Below, one piece after another: positions 7,276 through 16,088 of a DNA stretch of 64,000 nucleotides; within the stretch, counting starts at the first letter, position 1; each line of letters opens with the position of its first letter. The translations under genes and the position numbers were made by a program. Below the pieces are notes generated by a model. It had not been told where the DNA came from. It searched no databases and saw only the letters and a program-made list of their open reading frames with translations. Source of the DNA: Armatimonadota bacterium. GTDB taxonomy: Bacteria > Armatimonadota > JADLDR01. The stretch covers positions 17,613 to 81,612 of the forward strand of contig JADLDR010000040.1 of the NCBI GenBank assembly GCA_020846535.1. Direction: 5' to 3'.

Positions 7276-10200
7276 CTACTCCCATCCCTTCAGCCGGTTC
7301 GCCAGTTCCTCTACGGTCAGGCGGGTAACGCTGTCGTAGAGGGGATGGGTGGATTCGGACGCCTCGGAATTGAGGTAATCGCGCAGGTCGCGGGCGATGC
7401 TGCCGATGGCCTCCCGGTTGAGGCGTTCGAGAACGTCTTTACGGGCGGCGTAGCGTTCGATGATTTTACAGGCGTCGGAGAAGACCTGACGGGCCTCATA
7501 GGGCGATTGCAGGTAGCGGTACTGGAGCAGTTGCCCGAAGACGGTGGCCGAATCGAGAGACACTTCGGCGGCCTCCGGCTCCTCCGGCGCGGCCTCGGTT
7601 TCCTCCCCGAGACCGGTTTCCTCGTAGATGATGTCGTCCAGGCCCGTTTCGGTGAAGGCCCGGAAAGCCAGTTCCAGAAGCGGGAACCAGGGCAGCACTT
7701 TGGCGGCCCGGCGAGCCTCGCGCTCCTCGGAAGTGATCGGCTCGATGGGGAACTGGGAAAGGAATCTCTCGATATCCTCCATCCGCCTGGGGCCGAGGAA
7801 GGGAAGTTGCACCACATCGCTCAGGTTCTTCCGCATCGCGCTGTCCGCATGATCCGACTGGAACAGTTGAATGAAGAGATCGGATTCAATGAAGGAGGCG
7901 GCATAGGGCAGGACCCGGTCCGCCGTCTCCTTCCATTTCCGGAGGTCGTCGAGGAGGATGTGCTGCACCACCCGGGCCAGCAGGCCGTGCTCGATGAGGT
8001 ACATCAGCAGTCCGTAGGAATCGGTGGGGAATTCCGTTCCTTCCGTCTTCCGGCGGCCCAGCCAGGCGGACGATTCGGATGCGAAGGAATCCTTCATTAC
8101 CTGATAGAAGGGGACGTTCCGGCTGACCCCGAAGGCGTGAACCACTTCCCGGAACTTGCCCATCCGCTCCCGCCGCCAGGCTTTGCTGAAAGCGACCTCG
8201 ATAGGAACCGGCCCCAGCTTTTCGAGCAGAGCCGCGGCGTCGCGCTCAATGGCGAGGGTGTCGCGCAGGAAGAGAGAGCGCACCTGAGAGGAGGCCGCAT
8301 AGCGGAGGGCGGCGGCAATGGTTCTCGCCAGATTGTCCTCATCGCGGCTGGCCGTCTCCAGGAGGGAGGCCAGGCCCAGGGCGTTCCGGTTTGCCAGGTC
8401 GCAGGTGCGAAGGCAGTCCAGGAGGGCTATTTGCCTCTCGGCAGGCATCCGGGCGAACCGCTTGATGCTCCGCACCAACAGGGCGGTATGCTGCACCAGC
8501 CCGTCCAGATTTGTGTTCAACTGTGGCTGAACGCGGTCGAACTCGAAGGGCAGGAGAAAATCGCGCAAGATGGTGGTGATGACGGCGTGGTCGGCGCTCT
8601 CGAACAGCTTTCCGGAGAGGCCGACCGAGCTTTCGCGGTAGAGGTAGTCCTGGTTAAAGGGGCAGGCATCCTCCTCCTCGTAGAGAATGAAGCGCATCTC
8701 GCTGGCCTTGATATGGCGCTTGCGCCAGAAATAGCTCTTGGCCTCTTCCAGCACCAGCCGATGGCCCACTCCGAAGCGTTCACCCACCTGCTCGATGAGG
8801 GTATCGAAGCGCATCCGCTCCCGGTTTCGGAAGCCCCGGGTGGCCGGGAGGGTGGCGCAAAAGGTGGTGCCATGGTTTTCGGCAGGCTCTCGGACGCTGG
8901 ACAGGTTGAGGGAGCCGTCGTGCATATTGAACACGAGCCAGCTTTCCGTTGTGCCGACACCCGTTCCCTTCTTTTTGGTGGCGCTGTCGTGTTCGCGGCG
9001 GGTGATCCCCAGATCGAAGATACAGGGCCGCCCGGGGATCACGCCCTCCTCCAGCAGTTCGGGGGTCACCCCTTTGCCGGTATCGCGCAGGATAATCTCC
9101 GCCGCCTGCTCCTTTTCGTGATAGAGAAGGGTCACATAGAGTTCTTTGGCATAGTGGAAGGCATTGCTGATGATATTGCTCAGAGCGCCCCGGATGCGCC
9201 GCTCGTTTCCGACCACGAAGAGGTCATAATGCTCCGGCGCATCGATCCCTAAAGTCTCCTCTCCCGGCGAGGGCAGCACCTGGGCGGGCAGAGAGCCGAT
9301 GATATGGGTGAGGTTGATCCGGTCCATCTCCATCCGGCCCCGGGCGAACTGGATGCGGTCGATGGCGATCTCTTTAGCCAGCCGGATCTTATTGAGCGGC
9401 TCCGTCAGAAGCTCGATAGCCAGATCGACATCGGCAAACTCCGCGGGGGCCTCGCTTGGCTCGGCAGGCGGAGGGTTTTCCACCGACTGCCGCGATGCCT
9501 CGAAGCCCTCGACGACCTCTTCCAGAGGAAAATAATTGGGATTGCCGGCCCGCTTTTCGGCATACTCCTCGCTGTTCACGCGCTGCCGGTAAGTCTCCTC
9601 CATGAAGCGGGCTGTCCGCGCTATCTGACGGAACAGGAAATCCCGCTCCCCAGCATCGGGAAGAAATCCATTGATCTTATCGATCAGCTCAGGCAGGTTA
9701 TCCCGCATGGAATACATCATGAAGACCGGGTTGAACTTGTCCTGGAGGCCTAGCATATTGTAACGGGCGCAGATCGCCCCCAGGCCGCCGAGCATCATCT
9801 CCGTGAGCGCCCGGGTTTGCTCGGCGTCGAGATCGCTGCCCATATCGGGCCGCAAAGAGGCCAGCATGCCGGTGATGCACTGCTCCTGGATGTCCAGGAA
9901 GGGCATCAGGTCCTGGAAAAGCGTCACGCCCTCCGAGAAATCGTCGGGGTCGCCCTGGGAATCGGTGGACAGGAAGATATAAGGGCGCTCGATAGCCAGG
10001 TGGAAGGCGTCGAAGAAGAGGTTGGCATAGCCGTAGAGTACCATCAGAACAGATTTGGTGCGCGGCGGCAGGTCGCTCATCAGCAGGGTATCGAGCGTGG
10101 GGGGCAGCACGGCCACCTGCGCCCTGAAGTCGTTGAAGGCGCGTCCCGGCTGCGCGTGCTCCATGCTCCGCATGGCGATCTTCGTCCGGTCGATGAGATA

Positions 10201-10692
10201 GAGTTCCTGGACCAGCGGATCGGGGAAGGCGAACTCCGGCCCGGTCCTCTGGATGGCCCCCAGCCCCTGCGCCTGCTCGACCAGGCGGGAGGAATTCAGG
10301 AGGGGAAGGACGGCCATGAAGTCGGGAAAGCCCTCCCGGGCCAGGGCCAGGGGATCGGCGCTGCGGAGCCGCTCCTCCAGAAGCTCATGGAGCCGGTCGC
10401 CGAGCGACCTCGAAAAATGGCCCTGACCGATGGCTTCCAGGTGAGTCCACATCTCTCCCTTCAAACGGGAGCCGTTCTGGTCGTATAATTTATCGAACAA
10501 TTCCGGGTTGGAGATGACCAGGCTTACCGTCCGGTTCATCTCGGTGTGGACGGATTTATAATGCCGTCTGAACAGGACGCCCTGTAAGGGCAGGCCGCCT
10601 CTGGCGGGGGTCTCCACAGACACGGGTTCCTCTAACAGATCGGCAGAATGCACAGGCCCGCCCTGTTCTGCCATTAGCTCTTCTCTGCTCAA
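7276..10692 (-). CDS. Large (1138 aa) GHKL-ATPase protein, histidine-kinase-like, novel architecture
   Basis: Only one domain is recognisable: a GHKL ATPase at about residues 495-617. It has an N box (R-G-A-L-S-N-I-I-S-N-A-F-H-Y-A, Asn506/Asn510), a G1 box (D-T-G-K-G-V, 537-542) and a G2 box (K-K-K-G-T-G-V-G, 573-580). About 490 residues precede it and 520 follow. Both are helical and charged, with no membrane helix, no receiver domain and no obvious HisKA H-box; residues 420-470 may form a dimerising helix pair. It could be a cytoplasmic kinase with internal sensor, or an MORC/Hsp90-like GHKL machine. A possible promoter on the minus strand is TTGCTT (10840-10835) with TAGAAT (10816-10811), 18 bases apart. 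It is a single-gene unit, convergent with PhyH and divergent from the URO-D gene. Confidence 0.85.
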   Translation of the reverse strand: MSREELMAEQGGPVHSADLLEEPVSVETPARGGLPLQGVLFRRHYKSVHTEMNRTVSLVISNPELFDKLYDQNGSRLKGEMWTHLEAIGQGHFSRSLGDRLHELLEERLRSADPLALAREGFPDFMAVLPLLNSSRLVEQAQGLGAIQRTGPEFAFPDPLVQELYLIDRTKIAMRSMEHAQPGRAFNDFRAQVAVLPPTLDTLLMSDLPPRTKSVLMVLYGYANLFFDAFHLAIERPYIFLSTDSQGDPDDFSEGVTLFQDLMPFLDIQEQCITGMLASLRPDMGSDLDAEQTRALTEMMLGGLGAICARYNMLGLQDKFNPVFMMYSMRDNLPELIDKINGFLPDAGERDFLFRQIARTARFMEETYRQRVNSEEYAEKRAGNPNYFPLEEVVEGFEASRQSVENPPPAEPSEAPAEFADVDLAIELLTEPLNKIRLAKEIAIDRIQFARGRMEMDRINLTHIIGSLPAQVLPSPGEETLGIDAPEHYDLFVVGNERRIRGALSNIISNAFHYAKELYVTLLYHEKEQAAEIILRDTGKGVTPELLEEGVIPGRPCIFDLGITRREHDSATKKKGTGVGTTESWLVFNMHDGSLNLSSVREPAENHGTTFCATLPATRGFRNRERMRFDTLIEQVGERFGVGHRLVLEEAKSYFWRKRHIKASEMRFILYEEEDACPFNQDYLYRESSVGLSGKLFESADHAVITTILRDFLLPFEFDRVQPQLNTNLDGLVQHTALLVRSIKRFARMPAERQIALLDCLRTCDLANRNALGLASLLETASRDEDNLARTIAAALRYAASSQVRSLFLRDTLAIERDAAALLEKLGPVPIEVAFSKAWRRERMGKFREVVHAFGVSRNVPFYQVMKDSFASESSAWLGRRKTEGTEFPTDSYGLLMYLIEHGLLARVVQHILLDDLRKWKETADRVLPYAASFIESDLFIQLFQSDHADSAMRKNLSDVVQLPFLGPRRMEDIERFLSQFPIEPITSEEREARRAAKVLPWFPLLELAFRAFTETGLDDIIYEETGLGEETEAAPEEPEAAEVSLDSATVFGQLLQYRYLQSPYEARQVFSDACKIIERYAARKDVLERLNREAIGSIARDLRDYLNSEASESTHPLYDSVTRLTVEELANRLKGWE

Positions 10693-10999
10693 TACGATTC
10701 TCCTGACAGCACCGATAGCGTACGCCGCCCTCCCCTCGAACCGGGCGGCAAACGGGCCGATTCCCGATCAAAAGCCCGGGCTATCGAGCGGCTAATCTCC
10801 ATTCCATATAATTCTACCATGTTTTTAACCCTCAAAGCAATGGGGAGGGGCTGTCCGGAACTCGGAGGGAACATGAAAAAAGGAAAGTGGGGAAAGACGG
10901 CGTAACCTCTCTATAAGACGATGCAGGGAAAGGCCGTGTTCCTGAATCCGGCGGATTACCGCCTTCCGGGGCGCGGCAGCCCTTACCCAAGGAGAAACC

Positions 11000-12118
11000 A
11001 TGACCCATCGAGAAGCGGCGCTTGCCATCCTCAATTATCAGCCGTACGACCGCCTGCCTGTAGTGCATTTCGGCTTCTGGCATGAAACCCTGGTGAAGTG
11101 GCGCGACGAAGGCCACCTGTCCGACGAGGAGCTTGCGGCCTACCGGGGCGATTCCTCCCCCGGGGAGATCGCCATCGCCCGGAAGCTGGGCTTCGATTTC
11201 AACTGGCAGTCGATGTTTTATCCCAGCACCGGTCTCAGCCCCGGCTTCGAGAGCAAGGTGGTGGAAGTCCACCCGGACGGCTCGAAAAGCTTCCTCAACG
11301 GGGAGGGAATGATCATCCTCCAGAAAGAGGGCGCAGGCTCGATCCCGGCGGAGATCGACCACCTCCTGAAAGACCGGGCCGCCTGGGAGGAACTCTACCT
11401 GCCCAAGCTGCGCTTCTTCGAGGAGCGGGCGAACCGGGAGGCCCTGGCCGCCCTGAAGGACGACGCCGGGCGCGATTTCCCCATCGGCCTCCACTGCGGC
11501 AGCCTTTACGGTGCGATCCGCAACTGGCTGGGAGTGCAGGGGTCGGCCTTCCTCTACGCCGATGACGAAGACCTCTTCACCGAGATCATCGATACGGTGG
11601 GCGATCTCTGCTACCGGTGCGCCGAGAGCGCCCTGGCCTCGGGCGCGAAGTTCGATTTCGCCCACTTCTGGGAGGATATCTGCTTCAAGAACGGGCCGCT
11701 GATCTCCCCGAGGGTCTTCCGCCAGAAGGTCGGCCCGCACTACAGGCGGATCACCGATCTGGTCAACAGGGCGGGCCTGAATACAGTCTCCCTGGATTGC
11801 GACGGCAATATCGATGCCCTGGTTCCCATCTGGCTCGAAAACGGGGTCAACACCATGTTTCCCATTGAGGTCGGCACCTGGAACGCCAGCATCGCCCCCT
11901 GGCGCGAGCGGTACGGCAAAGAGGTCCGGGGGGTGGGCGGGGCGGATAAGCGGGTCTTCGCCCGGGACTTCGCCGCCGTGGACGCCGAGATCGAGCGCCT
12001 CAAGCCCCTGGTCGCCCTGGGCGGCTACATCCCCTGCCCCGACCACCGCCTCCCGCCGGACAACGAGTGGGACAATGTGCGCTATTACTGCGACCGGATG
12101 CGAGAGGCGTGGGGGTAG
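11000..12118 (+). CDS. Uroporphyrinogen decarboxylase-like (URO-D superfamily) protein
   Basis: A 372-residue TIM-barrel protein. It opens M-T-H-R-E-A-A-L-A-I-L-N-Y-Q-P-Y-D-R-L-P-V, the usual N-terminus of catabolic URO-D-like proteins. Later blocks include D-D-E-D-L-F-T-E-I-I-D, H-F-W-E-D-I-C-F-K-N-G-P-L-I-S-P, a V-S-L-D-C-D-G-N segment, and the C-terminal G-G-Y-I-P-C-P-D-H-R-L-P-P-D, which is characteristic of the methyltransferase-like branch rather than heme-pathway HemE. No other heme genes lie nearby. The branch is often linked to corrinoid-dependent demethylation or sugar catabolism, but no corrinoid protein is seen here. The start at 11000 has AAGGAG (10989-10994), five bases upstream. 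Confidence 0.88.
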   Translation: MTHREAALAILNYQPYDRLPVVHFGFWHETLVKWRDEGHLSDEELAAYRGDSSPGEIAIARKLGFDFNWQSMFYPSTGLSPGFESKVVEVHPDGSKSFLNGEGMIILQKEGAGSIPAEIDHLLKDRAAWEELYLPKLRFFEERANREALAALKDDAGRDFPIGLHCGSLYGAIRNWLGVQGSAFLYADDEDLFTEIIDTVGDLCYRCAESALASGAKFDFAHFWEDICFKNGPLISPRVFRQKVGPHYRRITDLVNRAGLNTVSLDCDGNIDALVPIWLENGVNTMFPIEVGTWNASIAPWRERYGKEVRGVGGADKRVFARDFAAVDAEIERLKPLVALGGYIPCPDHRLPPDNEWDNVRYYCDRMREAWG

Positions 12119-12268
12119 GATGCTCCTGCCGAATGGATCGATTGCCCGGCATGTATCCTTTCGGGCGACGGAATGAATTCGAAGCTTTCGAGCCTGTGGC
12201 TGTGCGTCCCTTCGGGATATTCCGAATCGAGGAAAAGTCCGTTCCCGGAGGGACACAGGTCGGCAGGC

Positions 12269-12297
12269 TTGCGAAAAGGGGCAAGATCGCCTATAAT
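12269..12297 (+). promoter_or_regulatory. Sigma-70 type promoter
   Basis: TTGCGA at 12269-12274 and a perfect TATAAT at 12292-12297 are separated by 17 bases. It points to the antitoxin-like gene at 12360. Confidence 0.6.
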
Positions 12298-12359
12298 GGA
12301 TCCGGTTATGATACAAATAAGCCTGTCAGAATCCGAAAAAACGGAAAGGATCATCGTCA

Positions 12360-12560
12360 ATGGCTTCCAAGCCCAAGATGGAAAGCAGAAGACAGTTCGC
12401 CGATAAGCGGACCATCCGACAGATAGTAGCCGAGTTGAACGCGCGTTTAGGTTTTGTGCCCGATCCTGAAGCCACGCCCGAAAAAGTCCGTGAGATGATG
12501 CGCTCCGGCGGCGTCCGCCCTGAAGATAACCTTTTCTCCCGAGAAATCCTCCATATGTGA
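12360..12560 (+). CDS. Putative VapB-type antitoxin (66 aa)
   Basis: A small basic-then-acidic protein. The C-terminal half (P-D-P-E-A-T-P-E-K-V-R-E-M-M, then R-P-E-D-N-L-F-S-R-E-I-L) resembles the tails of proteins that precede PIN-domain toxins. No clear DNA-binding fold is visible in the N-terminus (R-R-Q-F-A-D-K-R-T-I-R-Q-I-V-A-E-L). The start ATG follows a GGAAAGGA run. A promoter with consensus -10 lies 60 bases upstream, and a decayed PIN toxin gene follows 15 bases downstream. Its function as an antitoxin is inferred from size and position. Confidence 0.6.
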   Translation: MASKPKMESRRQFADKRTIRQIVAELNARLGFVPDPEATPEKVREMMRSGGVRPEDNLFSREILHM

Positions 12561-12575
12561 TACGAGGAGTGAAAC

Positions 12576-13075
12576 GTGCCAATCCTGCTGTGGGATGCCA
12601 GCGCATTGACAAAACGGTATACGCTTGAAGTCGGTAGTGAGACGGTCGACGCTCTTTTCGAGGAGATTTCGATGTCTCAAATGGTTACAACCTTCTGGGG
12701 ATATGCCGAAACCTATGTGAGTCTTCTACGCAAGTAAAACTGTGGAAATATCTCAGCATCCACGTTTCGGTCGGCTGTGTCGCTCTTGCAAGCCGAAATT
12801 CTGGGCAACCCCGATTTCAGCCTTCTAACTATCGAAGACGCTGATGTGCTTCGTGGGATCGAGTATGTATGAAAATACAATTTGAACACCACCGATGCAG
12901 CTATATTACGGCATTTCTGACGTTTATCAAAGCCTCGGTTCGCCTTGATCCCAGAAATATCTTGATCTCTGCCGATCAGCGTCTTCTCCGAGCGGCCAAT
13001 GCTGAAGGCATATCGGCCCTCAATCCGGAAACTCTAGCTGTCGCCGACGTACCCCTGTTTCTGGCCGGTTTCTAA
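12576..13075 (+). pseudogene. VapC-like PIN-domain toxin, broken by stops and frameshift
   Basis: From GTG 12576 (GAGGAG upstream) the frame reads V-P-I-L-L-W-D-A-S-A-L-T-K-R-Y, with the first PIN aspartate. It ends at TAA after S-L-L-R-K near 12736. The same frame then continues as T-F-R-S-A-V-S-L-L-Q-A-E-I-L-G and, after another stop, N-T-T-D-A-A-I-L, the third PIN acidic block. The last block, I-L-I-S-A-D-Q-R-L-L-R-A-A-N-A-E-G, lies in a different frame that ends at 13075. Three separate lesions mean no active RNase can be made from one start. Confidence 0.75.
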
Positions 13076-13317
13076 CCCATCCCTATAAGGCAGCTCAAAT
13101 ATACCTTTGGAAATAGAGAAGGCTCACGCTGTAGGATAACTCCTCTTACAATATCCTGTTAGGGAACGCTGATATACGCTGCCCCCTCCAATAATCCCCA
13201 ACCCTTACGCCCCTCTCATCTCTCCCGTCCGGTCATACCCATCTTGCAAAGAGGACATCCCGCCCCTTTCAGCGAAGTGAAAGGCGGAATAGCTCAGCCA
13301 TGAAGGAGGACTCTCTC

Positions 13318-14601
13318 GTGAAGAGGATGATGTGGTGGGGCCTGCTGCTGCTGGCCGTGATGGCGGGGCTGGCCGGATGCAGCAAGCAGGAAGCTCAGAA
13401 TGCCGGGCAGCCGCCCTCTGCGCCTTCAGCGCCCAGGAACCGGCCCAAGGTCCGGTTCCTGGCGATGGAATATGACACCAACACGCGCCCCTATATGGAA
13501 AAGGTGAAGGCCGATTTCGCCAAAGCGCACCCGGAAATCGATCTGGATATCGAAATCGTCTCCTGGGATCAGGGGCACGAAAAGCTGGCGACCTATATCG
13601 CCGGGAAGCGCCCGCCCGACCTGGCGAATGTGGCGACCATCTGGCTGTCGGAATATGTGGGCATGGGCAAAGTGGAACCGCTGGACGCCTATATGAAAGA
13701 ATCCATGCGGAAGGAATTCTTTCCTTTCACCCTCGAACGGGCCTCCTATGACGGCAAGCTCTACGGCCTCCCCTTCGCGGTCTCGGCACGGGCGCTCTAT
13801 TACAATAAAGACCTGCTGGCAAAAGCCGGCGGCAGGCCGCCGAAAAACTGGGACGAGTTGGTTGCGGTTTCCAAAAAGATCACCGACCCGGCCCGGAAGG
13901 TCTACGGATTCGGCGTGCAGGGCGCGAAGGTGGAAACGGACACCTATTTCTACTACTTCCTCTGGGCCAACGGCGGGGACATTGTAAACGATCAGGGGGA
14001 ATGCATCCTCCACCGCCCCGAGGCGGTGGAGGCGCTTCAGTTCGAGGTCGATCTGGCGCACAAGCACAAGGCCACCCAGCCGGAGCCGACCGGATCCAAC
14101 CGCGAGGGCCTGCAGGACCTCTTCAAAACCGGGCGGCTGGGGATGATGATCACCGGCCCCTGGTTCTGGCAGATGCTCGACAAGGAGGCCCCCGACACTC
14201 ACTACGGCCTGGCCCCTGTCCCCAAAAACAAAGAGCAGATCACCATGCGGGTGACCGACAATGTGATGATGTTCAATACCTCCGAGAACAAAGAGGCCGC
14301 CTGGAAGTTCCTCGAATTCCTCTATGAGGACGCCCGCCGCCTGGAATTCGACAAAACGTTCGGGATGCTGCCCGAAAAGGAAACCGTCGCCAGAGACGCC
14401 TATATCCAGCAAAACCCCAACTGGAAATTCTTCATGGATCTCCTCCCCATCGGCAAATTCCAGCCCCGCCACAAGGACTGGGAGCGCATCTCCCAGGAGG
14501 TGATCAAAGCGGTGCAGGCCGCCCTCCTGAAGGAGAAGACCCCCAGACAGGCGCTGGATGAGGCCAAAACCAGGATTGACGGGATTTTGAAGAAGGGGTA
14601 A
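13318..14601 (+). CDS. ABC transporter sugar-binding lipoprotein (family 1 extracellular solute-binding)
   Basis: A substrate-binding protein with a lipoprotein signal: hydrophobic W-W-G-L-L-L-L-A-V-M-A-G-L-A-G-C, lipobox L-A-G-C. Mature parts show family-1 blocks: H-P-E-I-D-L-D-I-E-I-V-S-W-D, P-P-D-L-A-N-V-A-T-I-W, then Y-G-L-P-F-A-V-S-A-R-A-L-Y-Y-N-K-D-L-L and G-R-L-G-M-M-I-T-G-P-W-F-W. It is anchored outside the membrane and presents a sugar or polyol to an inner-membrane permease. The GTG at 13318 is preferred over ATG 13300, because AAGGAGG at 13303-13309 lies inside that extension at proper spacing. No permease or ATPase gene is adjacent, so it is an orphan receptor in this window. Confidence 0.88.
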   Translation: MKRMMWWGLLLLAVMAGLAGCSKQEAQNAGQPPSAPSAPRNRPKVRFLAMEYDTNTRPYMEKVKADFAKAHPEIDLDIEIVSWDQGHEKLATYIAGKRPPDLANVATIWLSEYVGMGKVEPLDAYMKESMRKEFFPFTLERASYDGKLYGLPFAVSARALYYNKDLLAKAGGRPPKNWDELVAVSKKITDPARKVYGFGVQGAKVETDTYFYYFLWANGGDIVNDQGECILHRPEAVEALQFEVDLAHKHKATQPEPTGSNREGLQDLFKTGRLGMMITGPWFWQMLDKEAPDTHYGLAPVPKNKEQITMRVTDNVMMFNTSENKEAAWKFLEFLYEDARRLEFDKTFGMLPEKETVARDAYIQQNPNWKFFMDLLPIGKFQPRHKDWERISQEVIKAVQAALLKEKTPRQALDEAKTRIDGILKKG

Positions 14602-14759
14602 TTGGCTTCCCAAAGCAGGACACCGAGTTGGAAAAGCATTTTAGAACGACAGATGAAAATCTCGGCACCCGGAGGCTTCGGTTTTCAGTCCGTCGTATAG
14701 AACGGAATATGGCTGCTATAGGTTGAAATATATGATATAATTTATTAGGAGGAATGTTT

Positions 14760-15257
14760 ATGAGGCTCAAAGGTTTATGTCCTATCGTGGACGAGAATTC
14801 TGAACTATTGATCTTGGGCACTTTTCCTAGCTGTCAATCTCTTCTATATCAAGAATATTATGCTAACCCTAAAAATAAATTTTGGGAAATAATGGGGAAA
14901 GTATACGAATTCGACCATACTTTGCCCTATGATAGAAGAATTGAATTTTTAAAAGCAAAGAAAATGGCATTGTGGGATGTTATCGAAAGTTGTTGCAGAT
15001 CGGGGAGTAGCGATTCAAACATTACATGTCCGTCGACTAATGATTTTGAGTCCTTCTACAGAGATCATCCAAGCATTAAATACATTCTCTTTAATGGCAA
15101 AAATGCAAGGAATGATTATGAAAAATTGGTCGGCTCTAATGAACAAAGAATAAAAGGTTATTTGCCTTCAAGTAGTCCAGCAAATACACATTGTACTACA
15201 GATAAAAAGGTGAGTTTATGGAAGAAAATCATTGACAATATCGCTGTCGCTGATTAA
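14760..15257 (+). CDS. DNA-deoxyinosine (hypoxanthine) glycosylase, UDG superfamily
   Basis: A uracil-DNA glycosylase superfamily protein of 165 residues. Motif 1 is I-L-G-T-F-P-S-C-Q-S-L, with the Asn position used by family-6 hypoxanthine glycosylases just after (Y-A-N-P-K-N-K-F-W). Further blocks are I-L-F-N-G-K-N-A and motif 2-like L-P-S-S-S-P-A-N. It should remove deaminated adenine from DNA. The start at 14760 has AGGAGG at seven bases; an ATG at 14754 is too close to it. Base composition is clearly AT-rich compared with neighbours (many AAA, ATT, TTA codons), pointing to recent acquisition. It stands alone, with a TATAAT at 14736-14741 upstream but no good -35. Confidence 0.82.
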   Translation: MRLKGLCPIVDENSELLILGTFPSCQSLLYQEYYANPKNKFWEIMGKVYEFDHTLPYDRRIEFLKAKKMALWDVIESCCRSGSSDSNITCPSTNDFESFYRDHPSIKYILFNGKNARNDYEKLVGSNEQRIKGYLPSSSPANTHCTTDKKVSLWKKIIDNIAVAD

Positions 15258-15320
15258 TAACTTCAGGACTGCTTGAACGGGCGACCTAGCATGTCGTCCC
15301 TACGGTACGAAAGCCGCCTT

Positions 15321-15346
15321 GTAGGGGCGACCCGGCGGGTCGCCCT
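15321..15346. repeat. Short GGGGCGACC palindromic repeat
   Basis: GTAGGGGCGACCCGGCGGGT is followed by CGCCC. The GGGCGACCC and GGGTCGCCC arms form a hairpin. The same unit recurs at about 46085-46112. It lies in the 168-base gap between the glycosylase and rlmH, which holds no gene. Confidence 0.6.
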
Positions 15347-15425
15347 CCGATGGGCCGCTCTTTAGTATAACCTTGATGGCAAATTAGGCGAAAGCCTTAA
15401 ACTTGTGTAGAGATCGCCTTCCTAC

Positions 15426-15908
15426 TCACTTGTGATACCTCTCCCCGTTCAAAATCGTCAGCCCGCGGTAAATTTGCTCCAATAAGACCAGACGGGCCAG
15501 CTCATGGGGAAGTGTCAGGGAGGAGAGAGAGAATCGGAAGTCGGCGGCCTGAAGCGCCGCGTCATCCAAGCCGAAGGCTCCGCCGATGAGGAAGACGGGA
15601 AGGGAAAAGGATTCGAAGCGTTCCTGAAGCAGAGAGGCCAGCTTTTCCGAGGAAAGGGAAACGCCCTGGACGGCCAGCGCCGCAATCCAGGGCGTTTCGC
15701 GTCCTGCGGCGGCTTTGAGGAGGCGATCTCCCTCCCGCTGCCGGGCCGCGGAGGCTGCGGCGGGCGTTTCGCGCAGCACCCTCTCGGGTCGCACCTCGGC
15801 GATATCGAGCGGGACATAGCGCCGGATGCGGGCGGCGTAATCGGCGCAGCCTTCGGCCATATAGCGTTCCCGCACTTTATCCACGGCGACCAGGCGGATG
15901 GCTTTCAC
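15426..15908 (-). CDS. rlmH: 23S rRNA (pseudouridine1915-N3)-methyltransferase RlmH
   Basis: A SPOUT methyltransferase of 160 residues. It methylates pseudouridine 1915 in helix 69 of 23S rRNA using S-adenosylmethionine. The C-terminal trefoil knot is diagnostic: F-L-I-G-G-A-F-G-L-D, then F-S-L-S-S-L-T-L-P-H-E-L-A-R-L-V-L-L-E-Q-I-Y-R and the terminal G-E-R-Y-H-K. The GTG start at 15908 (V-K-A-I-R-L-V-A-V) fits the family N-terminus and has GGGAG upstream; a TTG-started form reaches 15923. It lies just downstream of tRNA-Pro on the same strand. Confidence 0.95.
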   Translation of the reverse strand: MKAIRLVAVDKVRERYMAEGCADYAARIRRYVPLDIAEVRPERVLRETPAAASAARQREGDRLLKAAAGRETPWIAALAVQGVSLSSEKLASLLQERFESFSLPVFLIGGAFGLDDAALQAADFRFSLSSLTLPHELARLVLLEQIYRGLTILNGERYHK

Positions 15909-15960
15909 TGTCGGCTCCCGCAAAAACGAAAAATCCTGGCTCGTTCGCCAGGATTTTCAA

Positions 15961-16037
15961 TGGTCGGGGCGACAGGACTCGAACCTGCGACCTTCTGCAC
16001 CCCATACAGACGCGCTACCAACCTGCGCCACGCCCCG
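15961..16037 (-). tRNA. tRNA-Pro (anticodon GGG)
   Basis: The reverse strand folds as a cloverleaf. The acceptor CGGGGCG pairs with CGCCCCG, and the D arm contains GCGC...AGCGC. The anticodon stem TCTGT/GCAGA holds the seven-base loop ATGGGGT (anticodon GGG after U33). The T arm is GCAGG-TTCGAGT-CCTGT. Discriminator A and CCA are encoded (TGGT at 15961-15964 on the plus strand). This reads CCC proline codons. Confidence 0.95.
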
Positions 16038-16088
16038 TGAAACCTACCTGTCTATTATAGCAGTATCGGGCCGCTCCTGTCAAGCGTT

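Noticed and set aside
7345..9252. Plus-strand open frame of 635 codons within the GHKL gene
   Set aside because: It mirrors the real gene; the minus-strand frame contains well-formed N, G1 and G2 boxes while this one has none.
11000..12118. Calling the URO-D-like gene hemE
   Set aside because: The C-terminal motif and lack of heme genes nearby point to the non-heme branch of the superfamily.
10832..12316. Long minus-strand open frame of 494 codons opposite the URO-D-like gene
   Set aside because: It is antisense to a clear URO-D family gene, its protein is low-complexity in Gly, Pro, Val and His, and it has no recognised motif. GC-rich genomes give such mirror frames.
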